A stretch of DNA of 64,000 bases from Bacteroidales bacterium (GTDB lineage Bacteria > Bacteroidota > Bacteroidia > Bacteroidales > UBA10428): contig DATGXG010000052.1 of the NCBI GenBank assembly GCA_035299085.1, positions 124,001 to 188,000 of the forward strand, in the 5' to 3' direction. The notes beneath the pieces were generated by a model. The model saw only the letters and a list, made by a program, of their open reading frames with translations, searched no databases and was not told the origin of the DNA. Each line of letters starts with the position of its first letter. The stretch's first letter is position 1. Shown in pieces: positions 1 through 9,142 of the stretch. A program made the position numbers and the translations under genes.

Positions 1-1954
1 CATACACTCCGACCGATCCATCGTCGGTTACACTCACCTTCCTTTTAATTTCAGCGGAAGAGTAAGGCTGATAGTTAGTACCTGAAGTGGGCCCGGCATA
101 AATTGTAGAAGAATAACCCGGATCGGTGTTATACATAAGGAGGTACTCAGGTCCGGGATTTGTATTGTATTCGTCGGGAACGTCCACAGGGCTGTCCTCC
201 TGTATACCCACCACGTCGAAGGCTTCTCCTGCCTTCACGGCTTCATTTGAGCTGTTGCCGTAAAGATCTTTGGCTGCCTGCACAACGGCTATCCGGAGAT
301 CGATGAACTGCGAAGTCTTAGTCAGGTATTCGGCAAGGGCCCTGTAGTAAACCTGCTCGGCTTTATCTTTTCCCACTGCAGTTGCAAACAGGTAAAAGGC
401 ACGGTTCGGTATACCGCTGTTGATATGCACACCGCCATTGTCCTGGCTTCCAAGGTACATCTCTGATAAATGGGCCGGTTGCCAGTACATGTCAGTCTGG
501 CTACCGCCATTATGCGGATCTGCCATGCTTCTTAAAGCACCTGAAGGAAAATGCGCCGGTTTAACCACATCTTCACCGATCAGCCAGTCTTCACGGTCAA
601 CCATAATTCCGAATATGTCCGCAAAACTTTCATTAATGGCGCCTGATTGGCCCTGGTATTCCAGGTTAGCTGTATTGGATACAACTCCGTGACCTAATTC
701 GTGTGCGGCCACATCAAGACCACCCGCAAGCGATTTAAAATACGATCCTCCGTTACCATAAAAGATTGCCTGCCCGTTCCAAAAAGCGTTTTCCATTGAA
801 CCGCCGTCTTCATCGGCTACATTTACAAGCGATATGATGTTGCCTCCCTGGCCGTTAAGCGAATTGCGTCCGAACTTCGAGAGAAAATACGAGTAAGCCA
901 GTTTTGCATTGTAATGCGCAGATACAGCCGACTGTTTCTGCGACCATAAATTATCTGCACATGTTACATAATTGTAATTAAGATTAACAGTGGATGTGTT
1001 ATTGGCATCAAGCGTCATGATCATTCCTTCACCCGACTGATTGTTATACATGGTTTCAGCCATGTTGATCAGGTAGTATGTTCCCTGTTCAAGGTACACA
1101 TTGAGTGACCGGTTGACGTTGTTCAGGTCGGTTGAATTGGCTGTTGTAGGGCCGTCCGACTGGGTGTTGTTATATTTCCTGAGAATTTCGCCTGTACGGG
1201 CATCAATAAAATATTTCCATTCCTGCACTAAATTAGGCCTTACGCTGATAACCCAGGCGAGCCTGTATTCATTCTGCCCTTTATCAACAATTATAAGTTC
1301 AGATGTCGGAGCGTCATAATGTAGCAGTTTTTTCTCATCGGCATTTAAGTCTCTTACAACAGTATTCTTTTTCAGATCAGCCATCACCTTTGAAATGCCG
1401 GAGGTCGAGGTTACCAAAGGTTTAACGTCTATGTCGGTTTTTAACTTGAAGAATGAACCTGTAAACCGTTCCTTTTGGGCATCCAGATGCCATGTTGATT
1501 CAGTGCCGTATACTTCAATACCCTTGTATTGCTGGACAGAACGGATATGGGTAATGCCGAGATCATCTGTGTGCCGGGCGGTTATTCTGAACGATTCCCT
1601 AGGATTCAGAATTCCTGATATATTCTTTGTGCTTTCAAGAAAACGATAAAACTTTTCTTCGGCACTGATTCCGGCCTGTGAATTCATTGGGTTTATAGTT
1701 CTTTCAATGTAAACGGGACCGTTTTTGCCTTTGCTCACAAGCGGTCTGTCGGCTTTCTGCCTCAAAGGCAGGGAGAGTTGACGGATAGAAGCCTGAGATG
1801 TAACGGCTTTCTGATTGACTGCCGTAGATTTAACAAATTTCAGTTGGGTTTTAACTGTGCCTGCCGGATTTTTCCTTACCTGTTTGAATTGGGACTGCCC
1901 GGTTACACCAAATGAAATTAACGTGATTAGTAATCCGAGTAAAAGTTTTTTCAT
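1..1954 (-). CDS. M4 (thermolysin-like) neutral metalloprotease, C-terminus cut by window edge
   Basis: Reading from an ATG at 1952-1954, the frame stays open to base 1, so about 651 residues are visible and the C-terminus lies outside the window. A signal peptide (MKKLLLGLLITLISFGVTG) is followed by an FTP/PepSY-like propeptide of roughly 250 residues and an M4 catalytic domain. The zinc motif HELGH is at residues 418-422 and the third ligand glutamate lies in NESFADIFG near residue 442, so the active site is intact. M4 enzymes are secreted endopeptidases. After the catalytic domain the frame continues into a segment that could be a proprotein-convertase, PKD or T9SS tail, but this cannot be seen. 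The gene starts 3 bases after the stop of a small lipoprotein gene, so the two are probably cotranscribed. Confidence 0.93.
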   Translation of the reverse strand, partial: MKKLLLGLLITLISFGVTGQSQFKQVRKNPAGTVKTQLKFVKSTAVNQKAVTSQASIRQLSLPLRQKADRPLVSKGKNGPVYIERTINPMNSQAGISAEEKFYRFLESTKNISGILNPRESFRITARHTDDLGITHIRSVQQYKGIEVYGTESTWHLDAQKERFTGSFFKLKTDIDVKPLVTSTSGISKVMADLKKNTVVRDLNADEKKLLHYDAPTSELIIVDKGQNEYRLAWVISVRPNLVQEWKYFIDARTGEILRKYNNTQSDGPTTANSTDLNNVNRSLNVYLEQGTYYLINMAETMYNNQSGEGMIMTLDANNTSTVNLNYNYVTCADNLWSQKQSAVSAHYNAKLAYSYFLSKFGRNSLNGQGGNIISLVNVADEDGGSMENAFWNGQAIFYGNGGSYFKSLAGGLDVAAHELGHGVVSNTANLEYQGQSGAINESFADIFGIMVDREDWLIGEDVVKPAHFPSGALRSMADPHNGGSQTDMYWQPAHLSEMYLGSQDNGGVHINSGIPNRAFYLFATAVGKDKAEQVYYRALAEYLTKTSQFIDLRIAVVQAAKDLYGNSSNEAVKAGEAFDVVGIQEDSPVDVPDEYNTNPGPEYLLMYNTDPGYSSTIYAGPTSGTNYQPYSSAEIKRKVSVTDDGSVGVY

Positions 1955-1957
1955 AGA

Positions 1958-2371
1958 TTATTGTTTTACGGTTGACATAAGGGTTTTATATAATTCTTTA
2001 AGTTTTTCGTCTTTGGAACCGGATGAAAATTTTATTTCCTTTTCAATTCCGTCTTTCACTGTTTTTATATAATAGGTTATGTTACCGGGTTCATCCAGTG
2101 AATATTGACTAAGGTTAAGGTTGCGAATCTGATTCTGAAGGTTTGCGGATTCTTTGCTTGCAAGTTTCTTAACAAATACCGGGTTATTCTGTTCAATTTT
2201 ATAAACCATGCGGTTGTTAACAAGCAGATAATCAAGCGATGCGTTGGTAAAACCTCCGAAATTGCCGAAGTACAGGCGTTCTGCATTTTTGTCGTTTGCC
2301 AGTTTTTTGGGCGAAGTGCAGGTTAATACAATAAGCACGAGAGTTGCCAGCATAAATATTTTCCGAATCAT
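1958..2371 (-). CDS. Small lipoprotein of unknown function
   Basis: This 137-residue protein starts with a lipoprotein signal ending LIVLTC, so it is probably anchored in a membrane by a lipidated cysteine near residue 18. The rest is soluble and I recognise no family. The middle (residues 45-100) resembles the short stress- or protease-associated lipoproteins of Bacteroidota that begin with a substrate-like YLLVNNRMVY strand, but this is only an impression. It lies immediately upstream of the M4 protease, with 3 bases between them, so it may be a chaperone, inhibitor or unrelated partner of that enzyme. A terminator hairpin separates it from the iron transporter gene upstream. Confidence 0.75.
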   Translation of the reverse strand: MIRKIFMLATLVLIVLTCTSPKKLANDKNAERLYFGNFGGFTNASLDYLLVNNRMVYKIEQNNPVFVKKLASKESANLQNQIRNLNLSQYSLDEPGNITYYIKTVKDGIEKEIKFSSGSKDEKLKELYKTLMSTVKQ

Positions 2372-2441
2372 AACAGATTTTTTTAAGTAAAAACACCATC
2401 CTTATTTCAATAAAATAAAGATAGTGTTTTTAAAACGAATC

Positions 2442-2470
2442 AAAAAGCCGGAACTAACGTCCGGCTTTTT
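2442..2470. terminator. Rho-independent terminator, active in either direction
   Basis: A ten-base stem (AAAAAGCCGG paired with CCGGCTTTTT) encloses a nine-base loop and gives a T-run on both strands. It lies downstream of the VIT-family gene on the minus strand and upstream of the small lipoprotein, so it probably ends the 7457-to-2563 transcript. Confidence 0.8.
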
Positions 2471-2562
2471 AAGTGTGTTCATTGTTGATGACTTATTTTC
2501 TCCCGCAGATTTCGCAGATTTCACGGAATTAACCTGCAAGAGATCAATAAAGAATAATCAGA

Positions 2563-3660
2563 TTATCCGGCTATGGACATGCCGATTAATCTGCCGATTC
2601 CGAATGTAATGGCTGCTGCCGCAATTCCGAATAATACCTGTCTGAAGCCTGAGAACCATATATTGCGGTTGGTAAACAAAGTTATGGCTGATCCGATAAT
2701 AAAAAGACCAATGGCGCTTAATACAGTGCTTAAAATAATTGCGGTAAAGCCTGATGTGAAAAAGTAGGGTGTTACCGGAATTACAGCACCGATAAGGAAA
2801 AGAAAGAATGATGTCATAGCGGCCTCCATGGCGGATCCCTTCATTTCTTCCACATTAATGCCTAATTCTTCTTTAATCAGGATTTCATGTGCATGGTCTT
2901 TGTTTGTAATCACGTCCTTCGCCATCTGTTGTGCCTGGCTTTCCGGAATTCCTTTTGTCATGTATATGATAGCCAGTTCCTTTTCCTCACCTTCGGGATT
3001 GGTTTCAAGTTCTTCCATTTCAAGCTCCATTTGGTTTTCATAAAGTTCCTGTGAGCTTTTAACCGATATCCATTCACCCAGCGCCATCGATAATGCTCCG
3101 GCCAGCATGCCGGCCAGTCCCGCCAGCAGAACTTCTTTCGACCCGTTTGTTGCTCCGGCTATTCCCATTACCAGGCTGAAATTTGAAACAAGACCGTCAT
3201 TGCCGCCAAGGACAGCTGCCCTAAGGGCGTTACCTCCCACCGACCTGTGTCTTTTCTCAAAGCGGGCCAGGTCAGAACCTGAAACGCGGGTTTTTGTATT
3301 CAGGATGTTTTTTAAAATGGCAACATGCGCGGTATCAGAAAGACTTTCGGTCTGGCTCATATTTTTCCTTGCACGCAGTATGGATGAAGAAAGACTTTTC
3401 TCTGTATCCAGCAGCACACCCAGAACATAATCATAACCAATTATTCTCCCGATGCTTTTTAACATTTTTGCCCGTGCCGAAGGAGGAGGCATATGAGATT
3501 CATCAAGGTTGATTTTTTTTAAAAAAGCCACTGCATGGCTTTTCTCAATATCACTCATCTGGAAAAAAACCTGTGAAATAGTCTTATCTTCCTCGTTTTC
3601 ACCCAATATGCGGTAAAGAAAGGATGCATCAACCTCTGTCTGAATATTCGAAAGTTTCAT
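2563..3660 (-). CDS. VIT1/CCC1-family iron/manganese transporter with N-terminal ferritin-like domain
   Basis: The 365-residue protein joins an N-terminal helical ferritin/rubrerythrin-like region (residues 1-130, with EVDASFLY and DIEKSHA resembling one half of a di-iron site) to a VIT1/CCC1 transporter domain (residues 135-365). The transporter part shows the family opening LRAAVLGGNDGLVSNFSLV and GALSMALGEWISV, then a charged cytoplasmic insert and three hydrophobic helices. Family members move Fe2+ or Mn2+ out of the cytoplasm. Proteins with this fusion, such as MbfA, are linked to iron detoxification and peroxide resistance. It follows the GH5 gene by 22 bases on the same strand, which fits cotranscription although the functions look unrelated. 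Confidence 0.87.
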   Translation of the reverse strand: MKLSNIQTEVDASFLYRILGENEEDKTISQVFFQMSDIEKSHAVAFLKKINLDESHMPPPSARAKMLKSIGRIIGYDYVLGVLLDTEKSLSSSILRARKNMSQTESLSDTAHVAILKNILNTKTRVSGSDLARFEKRHRSVGGNALRAAVLGGNDGLVSNFSLVMGIAGATNGSKEVLLAGLAGMLAGALSMALGEWISVKSSQELYENQMELEMEELETNPEGEEKELAIIYMTKGIPESQAQQMAKDVITNKDHAHEILIKEELGINVEEMKGSAMEAAMTSFFLFLIGAVIPVTPYFFTSGFTAIILSTVLSAIGLFIIGSAITLFTNRNIWFSGFRQVLFGIAAAAITFGIGRLIGMSIAG

Positions 3661-3682
3661 GGTTAACCTTTATATAATCACT

Positions 3683-5470
3683 TTACTCAATTGCAATCCA
3701 GCCCAGCTCAAAGCCGCCCCTGTCAATTATTACACGCATACAGTAAACACCTTTTTCAAGTTTGACTTCTTCAGTTTCTACGGTTTTCCAGTCAGTCTGA
3801 GAGCCGGTTGCGCTGATTGTATAAATTCCAGTGGATTCAAGAGGCGCCTCTTCATTAGTAACCGGCGGTTTCCGGAAAAATACAACTTTAAATCGTCCGC
3901 CTGAATTGGATGATGCTATGCGAGCCGAAACATGGAAAGTGCCGTTTTTAGGAACGACTACTGTATATTGCAGCCATTCTCCGTTTTCTGTTGATGTTAC
4001 CTGGTACCCGTTGCTTTTGCTGTCACCATCAGTGCTTTTGACAATATCTACACCGTCATTCCGGTATTGCTCACCTTTATTGCCGTCTTTATGACCTTCC
4101 TGGCCTGTGTTATCGTATTCGGCGTCATTGTATGCAAATCCCTGTTTTCCCAGGTCAAAATCAGTGGCATAAATAATACCCGGTACCTGGTTTGCTGAAA
4201 AACGCAGGGTTGAGCTTACTTTTCTCTGCCTGAACATGGCATCGATCACATCTTTATTGAACCGGCATTTTGTTGCATTTGTATTTGCGGCAACTGTGAG
4301 CAGCACACCGGTAGCCAATTCAGGTGAAGGCCTCGGACCTTCGTTGTTAAAATAATCTGATATCTGTTTGTATTCCGGAGGGGCAACTACCATCAGCGGA
4401 CAAACCACTGAATTGATCTTTTTAAGGGGCCACCAGCTCCAGCCGATATTGTTCTTTTCGAGCAATGTGATGCAGTCGGTGAACCAGGTGTTTGAATTTT
4501 CACCGGTTTCCCCAAGCCATACGGGCATATTGTACTTCTCACGGGCTGATGTTATGTGGCTGATCGATTTCTGGTCGTTCGGATTCCAATACTTGTGAAA
4601 ACTGAGAACCATGTTGCCATCCCAGGGGCGGACAAAGCCGTTGTAATTATTACCCCAGCCATTACCCTCAATGATGATGATGTGGTTGTTATCAACCTGG
4701 CGAATAGCATCTGTAATACGCTGGTACAAATCCCATATGGGTTCATTTTTGGTATCTTCAAGTCCATTCCTGTTTTTGCCTTCGAATGTCCAGTTTGGCT
4801 CGTTCACCAGGTCATACCCCGCGATATTCGGTTCTTTGGAATAGCGCTCTGCCAGCTTGCGCCAGAGGGCTATTGTCTTTAGTTTGTTATCTTCGCTTTC
4901 CCATAATGAAGGTTTCGATTCATCATAGTCCGAAATGTTTGAATCTTTGCCCTGGCCTCCCGGTGCTGCATGCAGGTCGAGAATCAGGTACATATTGTTT
5001 GCCCTGCACCATGAAAGAAGGTTATCCACAAGCTCAAAACCTTTTGGCAGCCATGTATTCTGGCCTTTAACCGGTTCCTCCTCAATGGGCAGTGTAAACA
5101 GGTTATAGTGCATGGGCAAGCGTATGCTGTTAAATCCCCATTTGGCCAGTGAGTCCACATCCGGCCGGGTCATGTGATTTTCTAACCACAGTGCATAAAA
5201 CCTGTCGCAGTTTTCTTTTCCGATCAGATCGGCGATCCGGGCCTTAATGCTGTGCTGGGTGCCGTCGTTGTGGATCTGCAGCATATATCCCTCCTGCAGC
5301 ATCCATCCGCCAAGGCCCATACCGCGCAGAATGATATTGTTTCCTGAAGCATCCACAATTTGTGTATCCCATGCTTTTAAGTATTGGCAATTTCCATTCT
5401 GAATAAACAATAGAAAAAATACCGGAATGAATGATATTATTCTTCCGGCAAGGCTTTTTCGGAATCTCAT
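3683..5470 (-). CDS. GH5-family glycoside hydrolase (cellulase-like) with C-terminal carbohydrate-binding-like domain
   Basis: The 595-residue secreted enzyme has a signal peptide (residues 1-29) and a GH5 TIM barrel (about 35-370). The acid/base glutamate is E224 in DLVNEPNW and the nucleophile is E321 in VWLGETGEN; the usual SIRLPMHY and LILDLHAAPGGQ strands are also present. After a linker the C-terminus (about 430-595) looks like a beta-sandwich binding module of the CBM6/DUF5010-C type, with WLQYTVVVPKNGTFHVSARI. GH5 enzymes cut beta-1,4 or beta-1,3 glucans and mannans; the exact substrate cannot be told from sequence. There is no T9SS tail. It sits in a minus-strand run between a GNAT gene and the iron transporter. 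Confidence 0.9.
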   Translation of the reverse strand: MRFRKSLAGRIISFIPVFFLLFIQNGNCQYLKAWDTQIVDASGNNIILRGMGLGGWMLQEGYMLQIHNDGTQHSIKARIADLIGKENCDRFYALWLENHMTRPDVDSLAKWGFNSIRLPMHYNLFTLPIEEEPVKGQNTWLPKGFELVDNLLSWCRANNMYLILDLHAAPGGQGKDSNISDYDESKPSLWESEDNKLKTIALWRKLAERYSKEPNIAGYDLVNEPNWTFEGKNRNGLEDTKNEPIWDLYQRITDAIRQVDNNHIIIIEGNGWGNNYNGFVRPWDGNMVLSFHKYWNPNDQKSISHITSAREKYNMPVWLGETGENSNTWFTDCITLLEKNNIGWSWWPLKKINSVVCPLMVVAPPEYKQISDYFNNEGPRPSPELATGVLLTVAANTNATKCRFNKDVIDAMFRQRKVSSTLRFSANQVPGIIYATDFDLGKQGFAYNDAEYDNTGQEGHKDGNKGEQYRNDGVDIVKSTDGDSKSNGYQVTSTENGEWLQYTVVVPKNGTFHVSARIASSNSGGRFKVVFFRKPPVTNEEAPLESTGIYTISATGSQTDWKTVETEEVKLEKGVYCMRVIIDRGGFELGWIAIE

Positions 5471-5501
5471 GAGTTAAAAAATTTTGTGAATCCAAATTTA
5501 A

Positions 5502-6044
5502 TTATTCTCCGCTGATCCAGGTACCGTTTTCCACATCCGGGTTAATTTTTGCATAACGTACCTCGTCATGCAGCCGCCCGTTTTTGAAAATATTATTACG
5601 GAATACAGCTTCCCTGGCAAAACCGCATTTTTCAAGAACCCGCTGTGATGCCGGGTTATATTCATACACACCGGTATGGATGCGGGCTAGCTTCAATTGT
5701 TTAAATCCGAATTCAGTGATCAGGCTGACGGCAGTTGTCATGATGCCTTTATTCCAGTATGGTTCGCCAAGCCAGTATCCTATTTCAGCTGTCTTTCTGT
5801 AGACGTTATCGTGCGGCGTAAGGCCTATATTTCCTGCATATTCACCATTGTATTCAATGGCAAAGTAAGATTTGAAATGTTTGAATCGCCTGATGTACAT
5901 GGCCGCATGCGACAGCGTGTAAGGAAAAGGAAAGCCATCCCGGAGATTAATGCCGATTTTTTCATTATTTGCCAGTTCGGCCAGCCTCATGGCATCCGAA
6001 TCCCGGAGAGGACGGAGCAGTATGTTACCGGAGCGGAGTTCCAT
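5502..6044 (-). CDS. GNAT-family N-acetyltransferase (RimJ/RimL-like)
   Basis: This protein of 180 residues begins with the RimJ-type opening LRSGNILLRPLRDSDAMRLAELANN. It contains the acetyl-CoA-binding segment around EIGYWLGEPYWNKGIMT and the ending NPASQRVLEKCGFAREAVFR that marks this branch. Family members acetylate protein N-termini, ribosomal proteins or small amines; the substrate here is unknown. It begins 3 bases after the stop of the outer-membrane protein gene and is followed after 31 bases by the GH5 gene. Confidence 0.88.
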   Translation of the reverse strand: MELRSGNILLRPLRDSDAMRLAELANNEKIGINLRDGFPFPYTLSHAAMYIRRFKHFKSYFAIEYNGEYAGNIGLTPHDNVYRKTAEIGYWLGEPYWNKGIMTTAVSLITEFGFKQLKLARIHTGVYEYNPASQRVLEKCGFAREAVFRNNIFKNGRLHDEVRYAKINPDVENGTWISGE

Positions 6045-6047
6045 ATT

Positions 6048-7457
6048 TTAAAAGAAACTATAGGTAAACGATATATTCATATTCTGATATAGCGAATTGA
6101 CCTTTGAATACAGTTTGCTATACGGAATGAAGGTCCTGTCAATATTTGAATAGCTGTATCCTGTATTGTAATAAGCGGATAAACGGAGTTGTGGTGAAAC
6201 ATAATAGTTCGCACGCAGTGAAAGAAAAGGAGAAATTATATATCCGGATGCCTTTTCAACATGATAATCGGAATATTTTGAAAACATAAGAGTACCCTCA
6301 AGCCCGAGATCTACATTGAAATTTGTTCTTGAATTCGGATAATAACCAAGTGAATAATCAATATTGCTGTTAATCCAATGCTGATTATAATTATATTTTG
6401 AGTCGGTAATCTTCTCATTATCCCATGTTCTACCGAAAGAATACGAAAGATCGGCATCCCAGTCTCTTTGCCAGTAAAGACTTACAGGTTTAGCTGAATT
6501 ATACTTTACAATGGCACTTATTCCTCCGCCTGTTGTTCGTGAATCCGATTCGTCATCGGGATCTAATTCAAAATCATGGAGAAGGTAATACCGGGAAAAA
6601 GAAAACTCGGGAATGACTCCTCCTGAGATTCGCTTACCGCTGTTTCTTATGGGACCATCAGCATATTCCCAGTTGTCATATACTGTTGTGAAATAAGCAG
6701 CATCCGGCTTACTGATCCAATTTTTAACCTGCATAAATGAATCGATTTTTTCTATCTCTTCTATTCTTTTCAGCCTGTAGTCAAAATACCGTTCATTCTT
6801 CAGAATCGCAATAAAAGAAGCAAATTCGAGGATCTCGCTGTTATCCGGCGTATGAGAAAGTCTTCCCTGTTTGTTAAGATCTTCAAGAATGTAAATGGCC
6901 AGTCTTGCATCCTGAACCTGTTCGATTCTGCCTTTACCAATAAGAAGAGGAATCTCTACAGAGGCATAATCGGTTATAGTTTTATCGGTTTGGGTGGTTG
7001 ATGTAACTTTATCGTTTTCATACGATGCGGAAAATTGAAAATCAGGTTCGAAAAAGAGCTTACCGCTGAAATACTTACGGTTAATGCTGGATATCGAAAT
7101 ATCCGTATTAAGTTGAAAATTGGTATTCTTATAACTTTCGGTTTTTTGTCTTGACCATAAAGGTTCAAAATTTAAGCTGTACGATTGTTCACTCTGCAAT
7201 TTTGCTGTGTTCTTATATGACCCATAAAAGAAATTATCTGTGTTAGCAAGCCTCCAGACATTGAATTTATCGTGGCTGAGACTTTCGACATGATTATTAT
7301 CAAAACGGTTGTTCATTGTCAGGTTCAGATTCATATCGAGCCGCTGCCTTTTTATATCCGGCAACTTGAAGTCGGAAAGATTGAATTCTCTAAACTGCGA
7401 ATACATCATGCCGGAAAATAACAGCATGAAAAAACTGAGAATTAGTGTTTTTTTCAT
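6048..7457 (-). CDS. Predicted outer-membrane beta-barrel protein, function unknown
   Basis: The 469-residue protein has a signal peptide (MKKTLILSFFMLLFSGMMYS) and many alternating aromatic/polar strands, especially in residues 300-469, and it ends in phenylalanine (ISFTYSFF), a usual outer-membrane insertion signal. A helical interval around residues 190-240 (LNKQGRL to EIEKIDSF) may form a periplasmic or plug segment. I recognise no named family. It is the first gene of the minus-strand run that leads to the acetyltransferase, GH5 enzyme and iron transporter, and is divergent from the oxidoreductase gene at 7630 across 172 bases in which no convincing promoter could be picked. Confidence 0.7.
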   Translation of the reverse strand: MKKTLILSFFMLLFSGMMYSQFREFNLSDFKLPDIKRQRLDMNLNLTMNNRFDNNHVESLSHDKFNVWRLANTDNFFYGSYKNTAKLQSEQSYSLNFEPLWSRQKTESYKNTNFQLNTDISISSINRKYFSGKLFFEPDFQFSASYENDKVTSTTQTDKTITDYASVEIPLLIGKGRIEQVQDARLAIYILEDLNKQGRLSHTPDNSEILEFASFIAILKNERYFDYRLKRIEEIEKIDSFMQVKNWISKPDAAYFTTVYDNWEYADGPIRNSGKRISGGVIPEFSFSRYYLLHDFELDPDDESDSRTTGGGISAIVKYNSAKPVSLYWQRDWDADLSYSFGRTWDNEKITDSKYNYNQHWINSNIDYSLGYYPNSRTNFNVDLGLEGTLMFSKYSDYHVEKASGYIISPFLSLRANYYVSPQLRLSAYYNTGYSYSNIDRTFIPYSKLYSKVNSLYQNMNISFTYSFF

Positions 7458-7629
7458 GGGTGAGAGGGTTTATGAAATTGCTTATAGTTTGGGTTGCTGG
7501 TTTTAAAGATAATAAAAATCGGGATATGTCCGTTAAAATGCCTGTTTTGTAGATTATCTGCCGTTTAGCGTAATTTATTTTTCTATATTTAATTCCTCAT
7601 CATTCTAAATTAACTACACTTAATTCAAT

Positions 7630-9033
7630 ATGAAAAAATCGAAAAACGGATTGAACCGTCGTGAATTCCTGGGCATGTCGGCGCTCGGACTTACCGGGCT
7701 GACCATCTTACCCAGTTATGTGGTGAACGGCGTTCGCATTGCGCCGAGCGACAGGGTTGTCATGGGATTTGTAGGATTGGGCCAGCAGGCTTTGTCCGAC
7801 TTTGCAGGCTTTGCATCAGTTCCCGGAGTGCAGGTTGCTGCCGGTTGTGATGTCGACAGTATGAAGCAGTTACGCTTTAAAAAACGCATTGAGGCGTGGC
7901 AGCAGTCGAAGGGCGTTGCTCCCCGCTGTGACGTTTACGAACAGTATGAAAAATTGCTTGAGCGCACGGATATAGATGCCATTGAGGTGGCCACACCCGA
8001 CCATTGGCACGCGCTGATCAGCATACATGCCTGCCAGAGCGGCAAGGATGTATATTGCCAGAAGCCGCTTGCCTTCACAATTAAAGAAGGACTTAAAATG
8101 GTGCGTGTTTCCCGCGATCTGAAAAAGATAATCCAGGTAGGCAGCCAGCAGCGTTCGAGCAAGGAATTCCAGAAAGCCATTGAACTGGTTCAGAATGGTT
8201 CAATCGGACACATAACTAAAATTTATGCGAAAGTGGGCGATCCCCCGAAGCCGCTCGACCTTCCTGAAATGCCGGTTCCGGCTAACCTCAACTGGAACCT
8301 GTGGATGGGCCCTCTGAATGATTCCAGGATTCATTATCATCCCGATCTTTGTCCTCCGATATCGCTTGAGCCCGAGGAACGCGAAAAACTTTGGGGTGCA
8401 TGGCGCTGGTATCGTGAAACCGGGAACGGTTTTACAGCCGACTGGGGTGCCCACATGTTTGATATTTCCCAGGCTGCCATCGGAATGGATGGATCAGGGC
8501 CGTCGCTGATTATTCCTAAGGGCTACAACGGTCAGCCTTATCTTACATTCAAATACCTGAATGGTATTGAACTCACTGAGCAGCCGTATCTTGAAGATAT
8601 GCCCGGGGCACAGGGTATTAAATTCATTGGTACCGACGGCTGGATTGAAGTGGCAAGGGGTTACCTGGCCTGTTCAAAATCAAATCTTGTACCGGCCGAA
8701 CTCGCAGGACGCCGTCCGAAGCAGATGACCGACGCCGAGCGCAAGAAAATGTTCGAAGAAATGCAGAAGAGTGCCCAGAAGGGCGGGGGAAGCTTCGAGA
8801 TCAGTTCGCCGCATATGCAGAACTTTATCGATTCGGTAAGATCGCGTCTCGACCCGATTGCCCCTGTTGAAGTGGGATGCAGCACCAATACACTTTGCTG
8901 CCTTGGCAACATTGCCACTGAACTCGGCCGTCCGGTAAAATGGAATCCGGCTACGCTGAGTTTCGGCACCGATACCGAAGCGGCCAATCACCGTCTCGTC
9001 CAGTACGAATACAGAAGGCCATATACTTTATAA
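7630..9033 (+). CDS. Gfo/Idh/MocA-family oxidoreductase with twin-arginine leader
   Basis: The 467-residue protein opens with a twin-arginine-type leader (NRRE FLGMSALGLTGLTILPS), so it is probably exported folded. The Rossmann fold follows (VVMGFVGLGQQALSDF), then ATPDHWHAL and the catalytic-lysine motif as CQKPLAF. The C-terminal substrate domain shows ADWGAHMFDISQ, where the histidine matches the usual catalytic position. Such enzymes oxidise or reduce sugars with tightly bound NAD(P), and related proteins include GH109 glycosidases. It stands alone, with a strong terminator 5 bases past the stop codon. Confidence 0.88.
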   Translation: MKKSKNGLNRREFLGMSALGLTGLTILPSYVVNGVRIAPSDRVVMGFVGLGQQALSDFAGFASVPGVQVAAGCDVDSMKQLRFKKRIEAWQQSKGVAPRCDVYEQYEKLLERTDIDAIEVATPDHWHALISIHACQSGKDVYCQKPLAFTIKEGLKMVRVSRDLKKIIQVGSQQRSSKEFQKAIELVQNGSIGHITKIYAKVGDPPKPLDLPEMPVPANLNWNLWMGPLNDSRIHYHPDLCPPISLEPEEREKLWGAWRWYRETGNGFTADWGAHMFDISQAAIGMDGSGPSLIIPKGYNGQPYLTFKYLNGIELTEQPYLEDMPGAQGIKFIGTDGWIEVARGYLACSKSNLVPAELAGRRPKQMTDAERKKMFEEMQKSAQKGGGSFEISSPHMQNFIDSVRSRLDPIAPVEVGCSTNTLCCLGNIATELGRPVKWNPATLSFGTDTEAANHRLVQYEYRRPYTL

Positions 9034-9038
9034 TTTTC

Positions 9039-9072
9039 AAAAAAAGGTTCCGTTTTCGCGGAACCTTTTTTT
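9039..9072. terminator. Strong bidirectional rho-independent terminator
   Basis: A 14-base stem (AAAAAAAGGTTCCG with its complement) closes a six-base TTTTCG loop and provides T-runs for both strands. It lies between the convergent oxidoreductase (ends 9033) and alcohol dehydrogenase (ends 9143) genes. Confidence 0.9.
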
Positions 9073-9079
9073 TGATACC

Positions 9080-9130
9080 ACCTCGACAGGGTCCCCCCAC
9101 CTCGACAGGGTCCCCCTACCTCGACAGGGT
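9080..9130. repeat. Tandem 19-bp repeat, about 2.7 copies
   Basis: The unit ACCTCGACAGGGTCCCCCY occurs at 9080-9098 and 9099-9117, with a partial copy at 9118-9130 that continues into GGGG. The C-run of the second copy can pair with that G-run to make a hairpin. The repeat fills the gap between two convergent genes just beyond a terminator. Confidence 0.85.
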
Positions 9131-9142
9131 GGGGTAATTCAA

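Noticed and set aside
7458..7629. Divergent promoter pair before the oxidoreductase at 7630
   Set aside because: TATATTTA at 7584 and TTTA at 7564 are only 16 bases apart and do not fit the consensus spacing.
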